Positions 56,069-64,000 of a DNA stretch of 64,000 nt are shown in pieces. The translations under genes and the position numbers were made by a program. The first letter of the stretch is position 1. Every line of letters starts with the position of its first letter. The notes under the pieces were generated by a model, which saw nothing but the letters and a program-made list of their open reading frames with translations, had not been told where the DNA came from and searched no databases. This DNA is from Halomonas alkalisoli (lineage in GTDB: Bacteria; Pseudomonadota; Gammaproteobacteria; Pseudomonadales; Halomonadaceae), in NCBI RefSeq assembly GCF_021412585.1, contig NZ_JAKCMI010000023.1, positions 186,001 through 250,000 on the forward strand, given 5' to 3'.

Positions 56069-56212
56069 AGGCACTGTCTGAAAAGTCGACGAGCGATGGT
56101 CAGACAAGGCAAAAATCAGTGAAAAGACGGAGTTTACGGTGTGTAAATGAGTAGTTTGAGCTGATTTTTAACGCAGTATGGCCGAGCGCAGACAGTTTTC
56201 GGACAATGCCTA
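56069..56212 (+). mobile_element. 144-bp MITE-like element, copy B
   Basis: Ends TAGGCACTGTCTGAAAAG and the complement of TAGGCATTGTCCGAAAAC. The interior matches copy A nearly throughout (for example CAGACAAGGCAAAAATC and GACGGAGTTTACGG). It lies between the GGDEF-EAL and the DUF3617 genes; both orientation and place differ from copy A. Confidence 0.8.
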
Positions 56213-56264
56213 GCGGCGGCCAGTCTTCCGCTACCGCCCTTCACTAAACCACCGGAGAGTCTTC

Positions 56265-56690
56265 ATGCCCTTTCGTTCCCTGCTTGCCGCCGCCGTGCTG
56301 ATGCTGCCGCTGACCGCCGTGGCAGAGTCACCGAATATCGTACCCGGCCAGTGGCAGTTCACCAGCACCACCTCGGTCAAAGGCGACATGCCGATTCCCG
56401 ACCAGACCGAGAGCCATCAGGAGTGCATCGTGCAGGGCGACCTCGACGATGCCGACTTCCAGTTCCTCGAAGTGGAAGAGGGGTGTGAGCTGCTGGATCA
56501 CAACGTGTCCGCAGACGGTGTCGACTACAAGATGGTGTGTCACGCCGATGGTGGCCAGGCCGATATCGATGGCCGGATGGATTTCCTGGGCGAGCGCGTG
56601 GAAGGCAACGTCAATATCCAGACCGACTCGCCGATGGGTGAGATGGTCATGGACACGACGATCGAAGGCGAGCGGCTCGGCGATTGCTGA
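56265..56690 (+). CDS. DUF3617-family periplasmic protein
   Basis: A 141-residue protein with a signal peptide (about 1-20, cleaved after AVA) and the DUF3617 layout: GQWQFTSTTSVKGDMPIPDQT at the start, a Cys in ESHQECIV, and later paired cysteines. The family is of unknown function and common in proteobacteria. GGAG precedes ATG 56265. Confidence 0.85.
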   Translation: MPFRSLLAAAVLMLPLTAVAESPNIVPGQWQFTSTTSVKGDMPIPDQTESHQECIVQGDLDDADFQFLEVEEGCELLDHNVSADGVDYKMVCHADGGQADIDGRMDFLGERVEGNVNIQTDSPMGEMVMDTTIEGERLGDC

Positions 56691-56788
56691 GCGGCTGACA
56701 GCCGCGGGAAGCGCGAAGGCAGTGTCGTGGTGCCCCTTGTGGTACTCAATCGGTCGCCTCTCTGCGACACGGCCATCCATGGACGAGA

Positions 56789-56818
56789 ATCGCCCATCGG
56801 GAGGTCCCGACGGGCGAT
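56789..56818. terminator. Hairpin between convergent genes
   Basis: ATCGCCC and GGGCGAT enclose an inner TCGGGA/TCCCGA stem with a 2-base loop. It lies 100 bp after the DUF3617 stop and 67 bp after the globin stop; T-run weak on both strands. Confidence 0.5.
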
Positions 56819-56885
56819 GAGTCTTGCTGGCTTTGCTGCGTGAGGCCGCCTCCTTGCGTCTGGTAATAGCTGGGCGCTTATTCAT

Positions 56886-57368
56886 TCAGCTTGATTCACC
56901 GGCGCTCGTCACCACGATATCGTCCTTGGTGGGGCCCAGCAGGCCGAGCAATTCTTCCTTTTCACCTTCCGGTACCTCGAGTGAATCGAGGGTATCGATG
57001 AACAGCTCCACCATACGATCCCACTCCTGCTCGGAGACGTTGAGTCCGTCGTGTGCCTCCGCCAGGCTCAGCCCAGTGTACTGGCAGGGGCCGCCGGTGA
57101 TCTCGCAGACCAGGGCCGTCACCTGAAACTTGATATAGGGTGCGGCTTCCGGGGTCTTCTTCTCTTCGACGGCGGGGTTGGCAAGAATCACCGGGTCCTG
57201 AATGAAATCATCGACGAAGTTGTTGACGGCCAGCGAGATGGCCGGCAGTCCGCCGAGACGTTCATACAGGGGTGGGTCATCCGCGGAGACAGGGTTGGCA
57301 TTGATGAGGATCAAGAGGGCGAGAGCTGCGCCGAGCACCTGGCTGCGGTTGGTTATTGACGTTGTCAT
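56886..57368 (-). CDS. Exported group I truncated haemoglobin
   Basis: A 160-residue protein with a signal peptide (about 1-29, ANPVSA) followed by the truncated globin start PLYERLGGLPAISLAVNNFV. The proximal haem His is in LAEAHDGLNVSEQEW; VCEITGGPCQYTG lies in the usual E-F region. Exported truncated globins are less common than cytoplasmic ones; a role in oxygen, NO or peroxide handling at the periplasm is possible. GGGAG precedes ATG 57368. Confidence 0.88.
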   Translation of the reverse strand: MTTSITNRSQVLGAALALLILINANPVSADDPPLYERLGGLPAISLAVNNFVDDFIQDPVILANPAVEEKKTPEAAPYIKFQVTALVCEITGGPCQYTGLSLAEAHDGLNVSEQEWDRMVELFIDTLDSLEVPEGEKEELLGLLGPTKDDIVVTSAGESS

Positions 57369-57573
57369 GGGTCTTCTCCCATAGATCTGGATCCTGCGTT
57401 ATTCAGGATAGCGTCGGGAGTGACACCTCGCCCTGGCTACAAGATCAATTAATGCCCCTGGATGGAATCACTTATGCTCGCAGGTTGGCTGGGGTAAGTC
57501 GGGCGAATAGCAACATGCCATTACATTGACCGGGAGCCTTCTCATGCTGAGGGGCTGGTAGTTGCGGGAAGCT

Positions 57574-57599
57574 CGAAGGCCACCCCGGGGTGGCCTTCG
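57574..57599 (-). terminator. Terminator of the RND operon
   Basis: CGAAGGCCACC (57574-57584) and GGTGGCCTTCG (57589-57599) form a perfect 11-bp stem with loop CCGG, 5 bp beyond the stop codon of the RND permease gene. The U-run after it is short. Confidence 0.7.
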
Positions 57600-57603
57600 T
57601 CGT

Positions 57604-60600
57604 TCATGCCTTCTGACTGTCGGTGCCGTCCTGATGGCGAGTTCCGTCGCTTCGGTCGGCCGGGCCGGAGGTCATCTCCGCTTCCAGACGGCGTTTCACA
57701 TCGCCGGGGGAGCCGGTATGGCGTGCCAGCAGGTCGTAGGCCACCGGTACCACGAACAGCGTGAACAGGGTGGCGGCGGCGACGCCGGAAAGAATCACCG
57801 TGCCGATCACCATGCGCGACTCGGCACCGGCACCGCTGGAGACGATCAGCGGGATCGAACCGGCCATGGTGGTCACCGCCGTCATCAGGATCGGCCGCAG
57901 CCGCGTCACCGCGGCGTCGAGCAGGGCGTCGCGGAAGGCCAGGCCCTCGTCGCGCAGCTGGTTGGCGAACTCCACGATCAGGATGCCGTTCTTGGCCGCC
58001 AGGCCGATCAGCATCACCAGGCCTACCTGGCTGTAGATGTTGAGCGACTGGCCGGTGACGTACAGCCCCAGCATGGCGCCGCTCATGGCCAGAGGCACCG
58101 TAAGCATGATCACGAAGGGGTGGATGAAGCTCTCGAACTGGGCGGCCAGGACCAGGAACACCACCAGCGCACCCAGGATCAGCAGGAAGGTGGTGGCACC
58201 GCTGGCCTGGCGGAAGTCGCGGGAGGCGCCGCTGACGTCGGTCTGGGCCTGCCCGGGCAGCACCTCGGCGGCGGCGGCTTCCAGGTAGTCCAGGGCTTCA
58301 CCCAGGGAGTAGCCGTCGGCCAGGTTGGCTTCGATGGTGATGGCGCGCAGCCGGTTGAAGCGGTTCAGGGTGCTGGCACCGGCGAAATCGGAGAAGCTCA
58401 CCAGGCTGGCCAGGGGAATCAGCTCGCCCGAGCGCGCCGAGCGCACCTGGATGTTGTCCAGCGCACGGGGGCTGGCCTGGCTGCCCCGGTCGCCCTCGAC
58501 GATGACGTCGTACTCCTGGCCGGCGTCCAGATAGCGCGTCACGTTGCGCCCACCCAGCAGCACCTCGAGGGTGCGGCCGATCTCGGTGACGGTGACGCCC
58601 AGGTCTGCCGCGCGGGAATAGTCGATATCGACGCGCAGCTGCGGCTGGGTCTCGCGATAGTCGCTGTCCAGCCCGATCAGCCTCGGGTTGTCCTCGCGGA
58701 TATGATCCATCAGGGTGTCGCGCCACTCGGCAAGCTCTTCGTAGGTGCCGCCGCCCAGCACGAACTCCACCGGCTTGCTGATGCGCTGGCCGAAGCCCTG
58801 GCGCATCACCGGGAAGGCCTGCACGCCGGGCAGGTCGCCCAGTTCCCGGCGAACCTCGTCCATGATCGACCAGGCATCGCGACGCTCGCCCCAGGGGGCC
58901 ATGCTGATGATAGCGAAGCCGTTGTTGAAATTCTCGATGTTGCCGAAGCCGCGCGGGGCGCGAACCACCACTCGCTCGAGCTCGCCGCTCTCCAGCATGG
59001 GGTCGAGCCGGACTTCGATCTCATCCATGTAGTCCATGATGTAGTCGAAGGTGGCCCCCTCCGGGCCGTTGACCAGGATGATGAAGCTGCCGCGATCCTC
59101 CTGCGGGGTGTATTCGCTGGGCAGCAGGTCGGCGAGCCAGACGGTGGCCGCAATCAGCGCCACGAATACCGCCAGCACCGCGGCACGCGCCCTGAGTACC
59201 CAGATCAGCAGGGTGCGATAGATGCGCTGGGTGAATTCCAGCAGCCACTGAACCGCCAGGGCGATGCGGCCCTCGTGCATCGAAGGCTTGAGAATCTTCG
59301 AGGCCATCATCGGGGTCAGGGAGAGCGCCAGCACGCTGGAGATGGCCACGGCGGCGGCCATGGTCAAGGCGAACTCGGTGAACAGCCGGCCGACGTTGCC
59401 CTGCAGGAAACCTAGCGGCACGAACACGGCGATCAGCACCAGCGTGGTGGCAATGACCGCAAAGGCGATCTGGCGGGTGCCGCGGAAGGCCGCTACCAGC
59501 GGGGTCTCGCCGTAGTCGTGCATGCGCCGGTGAATGTTCTCCAGCACCACGATGGCGTCATCGACGATCAGGCCGATGGCCAGCACCAGGGCGAGCAGGG
59601 TCAGCAGGTTGATCGAGAAGCCCATCAGGGCCAGCGCCATGAAGGCACCGACCATCGCCACCGGCACCGTTACCGCGGGTATCAGGGTGGTGCGCACGTT
59701 GCCCAGGAACAGGAAGATCACCACGACGACCAGGCCCATGGCGATGAAGAGCGTGATCACCACCTGCTTGATGGCACCGGAAACGAAGACCGAGGCATCG
59801 TAGTTGAGGGCGAGCGACATGCCCTGGGGCAGGCTGTCCTGCACCCGCGCCAGCTCCGCCTGCACGCCCTCGGAGACCTCCAGCACGTTGGCGGTGGACT
59901 GCTTCATGATCCCCAGGCCCACCATCGGCACGCCGTTGGCGCGGAAGATCGAGCGATCCTCCACCGAGCCGATTTCCACTCTCGCCACATCGCCCAGGCG
60001 CACCAGGTAGCCATCGGGGCTCTGGGTCAGCGCCAGGCGCTCGAAATCATCGGGCTGGTTGAAAGTGCGTGGCAGGCGCACCATGAACTGCCGGTCGCGG
60101 GACTCGATCGACCCGGCCGGCAATTCCACGTTCTCGGCACGCAGGGCGCTTTCCACATCGCCCACGGTGAGGTTGCGGGCCGCCAGCGCGTTGCGGTCGA
60201 GCCACACCCGCATGGCGTACTCCCGTCCGCCCCCCACGCGTACCCTTGCCACGCCGGGCTGTACCGAGAAGCCGTCCACCAGATAGCGGTCGGCATAGTC
60301 GGTGAGCTCGGGAATCGTGTAGTCGTCGCCGGAGAGGGAGAGCCACAGCACCACCTCCTCGCTGGAATCGGCCTTCTGCACTTCCGGCGGGTCGGCTTCG
60401 TCTGGTAGGTTGCGCAGGGCACCGGAGATGCGGTCGCGCACGTCGTTGGCGGCGGCATCGATGTCCATGTCCAGGCGGAACTCGATATTGATTCGTGAAC
60501 GACCGTCCTGGCTGGAGGAGGTGATCAACTGAATGCCCTCGACCCCGGCGATGCGGTCCTCCAGCAGCTGGGTGATCCGGGTCTCCACCACGTTGGCCGA

Positions 60601-60762
60601 GGCACCGGCGTAGCGGGTGTCGATGCTGACCACCGGTGGGTCGATGGAGGGGTACTCCTGCAGCGGCAGGCGCTGCATGGCCAGCAGGCCGAAGGCGACG
60701 ATCAGCAGTGCCAGTACCGTGGCCATCACCGGGCGCTGGACGGAGAGGTCCGAGAGCCGCAT
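57604..60762 (-). CDS. RND-family efflux permease (HAE1/AcrB type)
   Basis: A 1052-residue inner-membrane pump with twelve helices and two large periplasmic loops. The proton-relay Asp pair is in GLIVDDAIVVLENIHR (TM4), and the start MRLSDLSVQRPVMATVLALLI is typical of the class. It exports lipophilic compounds with the periplasmic adaptor encoded just upstream (4-base overlap ATGA at 60762). No outer-membrane channel gene is seen nearby. Possible substrates include lipid or oxylipin products of the neighbouring region, but that is speculation. Confidence 0.96.
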   Translation of the reverse strand: MRLSDLSVQRPVMATVLALLIVAFGLLAMQRLPLQEYPSIDPPVVSIDTRYAGASANVVETRITQLLEDRIAGVEGIQLITSSSQDGRSRINIEFRLDMDIDAAANDVRDRISGALRNLPDEADPPEVQKADSSEEVVLWLSLSGDDYTIPELTDYADRYLVDGFSVQPGVARVRVGGGREYAMRVWLDRNALAARNLTVGDVESALRAENVELPAGSIESRDRQFMVRLPRTFNQPDDFERLALTQSPDGYLVRLGDVARVEIGSVEDRSIFRANGVPMVGLGIMKQSTANVLEVSEGVQAELARVQDSLPQGMSLALNYDASVFVSGAIKQVVITLFIAMGLVVVVIFLFLGNVRTTLIPAVTVPVAMVGAFMALALMGFSINLLTLLALVLAIGLIVDDAIVVLENIHRRMHDYGETPLVAAFRGTRQIAFAVIATTLVLIAVFVPLGFLQGNVGRLFTEFALTMAAAVAISSVLALSLTPMMASKILKPSMHEGRIALAVQWLLEFTQRIYRTLLIWVLRARAAVLAVFVALIAATVWLADLLPSEYTPQEDRGSFIILVNGPEGATFDYIMDYMDEIEVRLDPMLESGELERVVVRAPRGFGNIENFNNGFAIISMAPWGERRDAWSIMDEVRRELGDLPGVQAFPVMRQGFGQRISKPVEFVLGGGTYEELAEWRDTLMDHIREDNPRLIGLDSDYRETQPQLRVDIDYSRAADLGVTVTEIGRTLEVLLGGRNVTRYLDAGQEYDVIVEGDRGSQASPRALDNIQVRSARSGELIPLASLVSFSDFAGASTLNRFNRLRAITIEANLADGYSLGEALDYLEAAAAEVLPGQAQTDVSGASRDFRQASGATTFLLILGALVVFLVLAAQFESFIHPFVIMLTVPLAMSGAMLGLYVTGQSLNIYSQVGLVMLIGLAAKNGILIVEFANQLRDEGLAFRDALLDAAVTRLRPILMTAVTTMAGSIPLIVSSGAGAESRMVIGTVILSGVAAATLFTLFVVPVAYDLLARHTGSPGDVKRRLEAEMTSGPADRSDGTRHQDGTDSQKA

Positions 60763-61886
60763 CAGGTGCTTTCCTCACTGCGGTTCTGCTCGAGTATCTT
60801 GCGGATCGTGGCCTCGTCGTCGGCGATGCCCAGCAGCCTCACGCTGTCGCCCTCCCGGGCGCGCTGCAGTCCATGGTTGACCACCAGCTCACCCTCGGCC
60901 AGGCCTTCGAGTATCTCGACCTGGCCGGTGCGGCGCTCTCCCACGGTGACCCGGCGGCGTTCGAGCCGGTTACCGTCGGCTTCATCGATCACCATCACAT
61001 ACTGCCGGTCACCGCTGGGAACGAGTACCGATTCGGGCGCCACCACGGCCTGCCGGGGGCTGCGCTGCACCACGACCTCCATCAGCATGCCCGGGCGCAG
61101 CCGAAGCTCGGGATTAGCCAGCTCGGCGCGAACGCTGACGCTGCGGCTGACCGGGTCGACCCGCGAGCCGACACTGGCCACTTCGCCCTCGAAGACATCG
61201 TCGGGAAAGGCAGCGCTGTGCGCGGTCAGCGGCAGGCCGGGCTCGAGGATCGCCAGAAAGACCTCGGGCACGTTGAAGTCGAGCTTCATCACGTCGGTCT
61301 TGTCCAGGGTCACCAGCTGGGTCCCGGGGGTGACCAGGCTGCCCACGCTGATGTTGCGAAAGCCCACCCGGCCGTCGAAGGGGGCGCGCAGCTGGTAGTT
61401 GGTCAGGCGCGCCTCCAGCCCCTGGATCTCGGCTTCCACCTGGCGCAGCCGTGCCTGGCTGTCCTCCACGTCGGCGCGTGGGGCCATGTTGCGTTCCTGC
61501 AGCTGGGTGAGCCGGTTGACCGCACTGCGTCGTTCGTCGCGCTGGGCCTGGGCGGCACGTAGCTGTGCCTGCTGCTCGCCATCCTCCAGGCGGATCAGCA
61601 GCTGGCCGGCTTCCACCAGGTCACCGTCGCTGAAATTGAGCTCGGCGACGATCTCGGTAACGGTGGCGGACAGGGTGACGCTCTCGTCGGCGCGCAGGGT
61701 GCCCAGTGCCTCGAGGGGGTCGGACCAGGGCTCCAGCGTCACGCGGGAGGCGATCACCGCGGTGCGCTCCTGGGCGGCAAGCGGCAGGCTCAGCAAAAGC
61801 AGGGCGAGTGATAGCAGCAACAACGATGGCAGCAACAACACAGTGTCGCGCCACGTGGGGGGCTTGAGGCGTGAAATCGTGTTCAT
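60762..61886 (-). CDS. RND efflux periplasmic adaptor (membrane fusion protein)
   Basis: A 374-residue protein starting at ATG 61886; the frame upstream to 61967 has no ribosome binding site. A signal or anchor sequence (about 16-40, very Leu-rich) is followed by the biotinyl-lipoyl half-motifs (LRADESVTLSATVTEIVAEL and LRAPFDGRVGFRNISVGSLV) with a coiled coil between them, and the beta-barrel part. It connects the permease with an outer-membrane channel. Two TTGTACA repeats lie about 140 bp upstream. Confidence 0.93.
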   Translation of the reverse strand: MNTISRLKPPTWRDTVLLLPSLLLLSLALLLLSLPLAAQERTAVIASRVTLEPWSDPLEALGTLRADESVTLSATVTEIVAELNFSDGDLVEAGQLLIRLEDGEQQAQLRAAQAQRDERRSAVNRLTQLQERNMAPRADVEDSQARLRQVEAEIQGLEARLTNYQLRAPFDGRVGFRNISVGSLVTPGTQLVTLDKTDVMKLDFNVPEVFLAILEPGLPLTAHSAAFPDDVFEGEVASVGSRVDPVSRSVSVRAELANPELRLRPGMLMEVVVQRSPRQAVVAPESVLVPSGDRQYVMVIDEADGNRLERRRVTVGERRTGQVEILEGLAEGELVVNHGLQRAREGDSVRLLGIADDEATIRKILEQNRSEEST

Positions 61887-62020
61887 CGGGGCTCTTGTGG
61901 CGAATCGGACGATGCATGACTGAGAGACGCCCCAATCCTTTGGGGCACCGTTGATAATACTAGCCACGCGGCTTGGCAGAAGTGTGACAACAATTCACAA
62001 GTTCCACGCAGTGACGTTAA

Positions 62021-62038
62021 TTGTACATAGATTGTACA
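62021..62038. promoter_or_regulatory. Paired TTGTACA repeats, candidate operator of the RND genes
   Basis: TTGTACA at 62021-62027 and 62032-62038 are 11 bp apart, one helical turn; TGTACA is self-complementary, so the pair is also an inverted repeat. No regulator gene is adjacent. Confidence 0.4.
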
Positions 62039-62231
62039 AAAAGAGAAGCGATGCGCGTTGGCTGGGGGAGCCACGCTTCTGCATTCGACGAGCCGGCAAG
62101 GGCTCGGTTCAACGATAAGGTCATCTCGCTGCCCCAGCGACTCACCATTGGCCTCGCTGCTGTCTCCAGCTTGCAGCTTGCAGCCCCCACTCCGCTGCTT
62201 TCGGCACACTCCTTCAGTTTTCTTCAAGCCG

Positions 62232-62264
62232 CTGCAAGATACTCCTAGTCTTCTGCAAGATACT
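62232..62264 (+). repeat. Two CTGCAAGATACT direct repeats upstream of the pilin gene
   Basis: Copies at 62232-62243 and 62253-62264 are 21 bp apart, two helical turns, about 110 bp upstream of the Flp pilin start. This spacing suits an activator binding on one DNA face. Confidence 0.45.
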
Positions 62265-62375
62265 TCAAGCATTAACACTTGGTAACGTCAATGCTGATTC
62301 CCGAGAGCCGGGGCCAGAGGCGCCGGTTACCGACAACAGCAGGCTTGAAAAAGACAAACAGACGGAGATGCAATC

Positions 62376-62549
62376 ATGAGCAAGCTGATGCAGGGTATCG
62401 AGCGTTTCTGGAAAGAAGAAGAGGGCACCGAGGTGGTGGAATGGGCGATGTTGGCTGCCTTACTTGTTGCGGTGGGTACTGTAATTATGGTCACGATAGG
62501 TGATGCGGCACTGGCAAGACTAACTGCACTTGCAGGTATGCTTGCGTAA
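62376..62549 (+). CDS. flp: Flp-family type IVb pilin precursor
   Basis: A 57-residue prepilin: short leader ending EEEG, then TEVVEWAMLAALLVAVG, a hydrophobic spine of about 30 residues. Prepilin peptidase would cut after Gly17, leaving Glu at position 5 of the mature pilin as the family requires. GGAG precedes ATG 62376. Followed by the TadV/CpaA peptidase gene after 81 bp, it marks the beginning of a Tad (tight adherence) locus. Confidence 0.92.
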   Translation: MSKLMQGIERFWKEEEGTEVVEWAMLAALLVAVGTVIMVTIGDAALARLTALAGMLA

Positions 62550-62630
62550 GGGTAAATAATAGTCAATTTTCGCCGACAAGGAAGTCGGCGATGCACTCTT
62601 CCATTGGAAGATTATTTCTCAGGAAATAAT

Positions 62631-63164
62631 ATGTTAAATACCGTTTGCTTAATGCTGGTATGGTGCGCAGCAGCCTGGGATCTACGCACGCGGCGGATAC
62701 CTAACCGCCTTATTCTGGCCGGGGCCGCCGTCGGGCTGCTGCTGCAGGGAGTGCTGGCAGGCCCAAGCGGTATCCTGGCCGCCACTCTTGGTCTACTGGT
62801 GGGGCTGGCGATCCTGATGCCCGGCTATCTGATGGGCTTTACCGGCGCGGGGGACGCCAAGCTGATGGCGTCGATTGGCACCTTGCTGGGACCGTTGGGT
62901 GTTTTGCAAGTGGCAATAGTCAGTATGCTTGTTGGCGGTATCGTTGGAATATGCTTCGTTGCTTCGTCGATATTAAGTCGAGATGCTATTTCGCCATGGA
63001 GCCGATACGGATTGATGGCAAAGACGCTGTTATATACTGGAAAGCCACTGTACATTGCCCCTGATAAGGGCGAAGTAATGGGCAAAAAGTTTCCCTTTGC
63101 GGTGTCGATTGCGATCGGAGGAACGGGCTGGATTATCTGGCAATGGTCGCTGGTGGTGGGATAG
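62631..63164 (+). CDS. cpaA: Prepilin peptidase, TadV/CpaA type (A24 family)
   Basis: A 177-residue membrane aspartic peptidase. The two catalytic Asp are in AAWDLRTRRIPN and FTGAGDAKLMA (GxGD motif). ATG 62631 has CAGGA upstream; an earlier TTG at 62604 is not needed. It removes the leader of the Flp pilin encoded just before it. It lacks the methylase domain of PilD, as expected for TadV. Confidence 0.92.
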   Translation: MLNTVCLMLVWCAAAWDLRTRRIPNRLILAGAAVGLLLQGVLAGPSGILAATLGLLVGLAILMPGYLMGFTGAGDAKLMASIGTLLGPLGVLQVAIVSMLVGGIVGICFVASSILSRDAISPWSRYGLMAKTLLYTGKPLYIAPDKGEVMGKKFPFAVSIAIGGTGWIIWQWSLVVG

Positions 63165-63281
63165 GCGTGGTGGGATAGGACGGTCGAATTTTTATAGATT
63201 CGATCAAGAAGATAGCGGTTATTGCCAGATAATTCAGGTGTTTTTATTAGTTTTGTAACGAAACATTAAGCGGGGTTCGCC

Positions 63282-64000
63282 ATGCCTATCGAAGCCACCG
63301 AGTCCAGTTCAGCCAGCGCCGGCCAGCGGACAGCGGCCATCGCCGTGCCGCGCCCCGGCACGGTGGCGGAAACCGGGCTCCCGGCGCTCTACCTGGGCGA
63401 CCTGCTGGTCAAGCAGCTCTTCGAGCAGGGCGTGCTGGACTTGCACCAACTGAGCGGTGGTGCGGCCCTGGCCGGCAGCGTGGTCGAGGAGGTGTGTCGC
63501 TTCCTTCGCGACGAGGGGCGGGTAGAGGTGCGCGGCCAGGGCGATGGCGGGGCGCTGCGTTTCGGGTTGACCGACCGTGGCCGCGCCTCGGCGCTGGAAG
63601 CGCTGAACCGCGACGGTTACAGCGGCAAGGCGCCGGTCACCCTGGAGCAGTACCAGCAGCGGGTCGAGGCCCAGGCGCTCAGCGACGTGGCGATTCGACG
63701 CGACACGGTCACGGAGGCCTTCGCCGATACGGTGATCGACCCCGCGCTGCTCGACCAACTGGGGCCGGGGCTGCACTCCGGCCGGGCCATGTTCATCCAC
63801 GGCGAGGCGGGCACCGGCAAGAGCTATATCGCCCGGCGCCTGACACGGCTGCTGGAGGGCGAGGTGCTGATCCCCCATGCCATCCTGGTCGGAGGCAAGG
63901 CGGTGCGCTGCTTCGACCCGGCCGTACACCAGGCTGTGGAGGCGACCGAGCAGGACGCCGTGCTCTCGGCGCTCTACCTGGGGCAGGGCCACGATCCGCG
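63282..64000 (+). CDS. AAA-type ATPase, 3' end outside the window
   Basis: The frame is open from ATG 63282 to the window end (239 residues seen). Residues 30-110 look like a winged helix (LYLGDLLVKQLFEQGVLDLHQL, FGLTDRGRASALEAL). Walker A GEAGTGKS is at 174-181. The family is commonly found beside pilus or secretion genes in gammaproteobacteria; the role is unclear, possibly regulation of the Tad locus. It is not the Tad secretion ATPase TadA. Confidence 0.75.
   Translation, partial: MPIEATESSSASAGQRTAAIAVPRPGTVAETGLPALYLGDLLVKQLFEQGVLDLHQLSGGAALAGSVVEEVCRFLRDEGRVEVRGQGDGGALRFGLTDRGRASALEALNRDGYSGKAPVTLEQYQQRVEAQALSDVAIRRDTVTEAFADTVIDPALLDQLGPGLHSGRAMFIHGEAGTGKSYIARRLTRLLEGEVLIPHAILVGGKAVRCFDPAVHQAVEATEQDAVLSALYLGQGHDP

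Larger units (their letters stand above)
61887..62375. other. Gene-free divergent region of RND and pilin genes
   Basis: It holds no supported gene. Notable are two TTGTACA repeats near the RND side and two CTGCAAGATACT repeats near the pilin side, annotated separately. Confidence 0.5.

Noticed and set aside
57562..59415. 617-residue open frame antisense to the RND permease gene
   Set aside because: Composition is His/Gln/Gly-rich in the way of GC-rich antisense frames, it has no ribosome binding site, and the RND frame on the other strand is certain.
61983..61999. CRP-like TGTGA...TCACA site
   Set aside because: The half-sites are 7 bases apart, not 6, so it does not fit the CRP consensus.

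Overview
The window looks like chromosomal DNA of a GC-rich, free-living gammaproteobacterium, most likely a marine or halophilic member of the Halomonadaceae. That is an impression from protein style (acidic proteins, many TRAP and tripartite carboxylate transporters, c-di-GMP enzymes, a Tad-type pilus). No rRNA, tRNA or CRISPR array is visible, so the assignment is not proven. Both window edges cut genes.

Layout. 1-5.2 kb: a GGDEF protein, a degraded carboxylate-transporter fragment, a DUF4236 protein and an MHYT-PAS-GGDEF-EAL protein. 5.4-6.8 kb: wreckage of IS256 and IS66 insertion sequences. 7-11.1 kb: an HpsN/HpsO-like dehydrogenase pair divergent from a lambda-crystallin-type dehydrogenase and a LacI regulator. 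11.5-27.4 kb: a large acid and amide catabolic region with a TctCBA transporter, GntR regulator, Fe-alcohol dehydrogenase, AbrB-type permease, a LeuCD-like dehydratase with an isocitrate-lyase-family lyase, a TauD-type dioxygenase, a TRAP transporter, an isochorismatase-fold amidohydrolase and an AtzG/AtzE-like amidase pair. The motif CGTATCCAAT occurs four times in its promoter regions and suggests one regulon. 27.4-29.5 kb: a 22-residue membrane peptide, two unknown genes, and a leader with a terminator between direct repeats. 29.5-39.2 kb: a sulfonate island (LysR, CuyA-like cysteate sulfo-lyase, second HisD-family dehydrogenase, DegT aminotransferase, TRAP transporter, Asp/Glu-type racemase, YeiH-type exporter), bounded on the left by a umuC 3' fragment and on the right by the intact SOS-regulated umuDC operon.

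41.6-54.3 kb is the most striking part. Two divergent operons encode a plant-like fatty-acid alpha-dioxygenase, an unknown protein, an Old Yellow Enzyme, two paralogous dihaem cytochromes c each paired with a four-helix membrane protein, a PEGA-like protein and a patatin lipoprotein; an alpha/beta hydrolase and a lysozyme-family protein lie next to them. This reads as a candidate bacterial oxylipin-forming or lipid-peroxide-handling system. Small 144-bp and 168-bp inverted-repeat elements sit in its intergenic gaps. 54.3-64 kb: a GGDEF-EAL protein, a DUF3617 protein, an exported truncated globin, an RND efflux pair, and the start of a Tad/Flp pilus locus (Flp pilin, TadV/CpaA prepilin peptidase, AAA ATPase running off the end).

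The sulfonate genes and the alpha-dioxygenase cluster would suit a bacterium that feeds on or interacts with phytoplankton; that link is inference.
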